Shown here piece by piece: positions 13,985 to 14,214 of a DNA stretch of 14,214 bases. Where the stretch lies: the NCBI GenBank assembly GCA_031429035.1, contig JANOYU010000045.1, positions 1 to 14,214 on the forward strand, in the 5' to 3' direction. The DNA is from Methylotenera_A sp031429035. Lineage in GTDB: Bacteria; Pseudomonadota; Gammaproteobacteria; Burkholderiales; Methylophilaceae. Positions within the stretch are counted from its first letter, which is position 1; every line of letters begins with the position of its first letter. A program made the translations under genes and the position numbers. The notes below the pieces were generated by a model. It ran no database searches, was not told where the DNA came from, and worked only from the letters and a program-made list of their open reading frames with translations.

Positions 13985-14214
13985 ATGAGTTTTAAAGCAG
14001 CAAAACAAGGTTTTACAGATGATTTAAGCGAGATTGAAGCGCAAGGCCTGTATAAAACTGAGCGCGTCATTGCCTCTGACCAAAAAAATCGCATTACGCT
14101 GGCCGATGGCCGCGAAGTGATTAACATGTGCGCTAACAATTACCTTGGTTTGGCTAATCAGCCCGAGCTGATTAAAGCCGCCAAAGCGGGGCTAGACCAA
14201 TGGGGCTTTGGTCT
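13985..14214 (+). CDS. kbl: Glycine C-acetyltransferase (2-amino-3-ketobutyrate CoA ligase), 5' part
   Basis: The first 76 codons of a PLP-dependent alpha-oxoamine synthase that cleaves 2-amino-3-oxobutanoate with CoA to glycine and acetyl-CoA, taking the unstable product of Tdh. The visible protein starts MSFKAAKQGFTDDLSEIEAQ, continues GLYKTERVI, and includes the family segment INMCANNYLGLANQPELIKAA, ending at QWGFG. The PLP lysine would be further along, so the window cuts the gene before any catalytic residue can be checked. An AAGGA site lies 6 nt before the ATG and the gene is 34 bp after tdh. No disruption is seen in the portion present. Confidence 0.95.
   Translation, partial: MSFKAAKQGFTDDLSEIEAQGLYKTERVIASDQKNRITLADGREVINMCANNYLGLANQPELIKAAKAGLDQWGFG

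Noticed and set aside
13506..14139. Several minus-strand open frames over tdh and kbl
   Set aside because: tdh and kbl are unmistakable in the plus strand; the opposite frames have no recognisable protein and no ribosome site.

Overview
The window reads as the chromosome of a Gram-negative betaproteobacterium. The protein set suggests the methylotrophic family Methylophilaceae (Methylotenera/Methylophilus type): outer-membrane and periplasmic proteins, a low-to-moderate GC genome, a SoxYZ-like carrier of the type linked to quinoprotein dehydrogenases, and a yebC-ruvC-ruvA-ruvB order. The family assignment is inference from protein content, not a database match. No tRNA, rRNA, insertion sequence or CRISPR array is visible.

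Region 1 (36-9098, all minus strand) is a tightly packed run transcribed as yebC > ruvC > ruvA > DUF4349 lipoprotein > TonB-dependent receptor > periplasmic substrate-binding protein > GGDEF/EAL protein > ruvB. The Holliday-junction genes ruvC and ruvA are separated from ruvB by about 6.1 kb holding four envelope and signalling genes. Outer-membrane receptor, periplasmic binding protein and inner-membrane CHASE8-like/HAMP/GGDEF/EAL enzyme would span all three envelope compartments. I propose that they form a ligand-sensing c-di-GMP relay, similar in layout to the YfiBNR system. This is the most interesting system in the window.

Region 2 (9099-10823) holds a 104-bp foldback repeat-like element upstream of yebC, an EamA-family permease (minus), a divergent tandem-CBS protein (plus), and a strong 14-bp stem after the CBS gene with a competing upstream strand.

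Region 3 (10824-12758, minus) holds a YjbQ-family protein, a SoxYZ-like fused carrier protein with its own terminator, and a VOC-fold protein. A perfect CRP-type palindrome lies upstream of the SoxYZ-like gene.

Region 4 (12916-14214, plus) holds tdh followed by the start of kbl, the two-step conversion of threonine to glycine plus acetyl-CoA. The tdh leader carries a 12-bp direct repeat at 20-bp spacing. kbl runs off the window edge. No gene-free stretch exceeds 300 bases.
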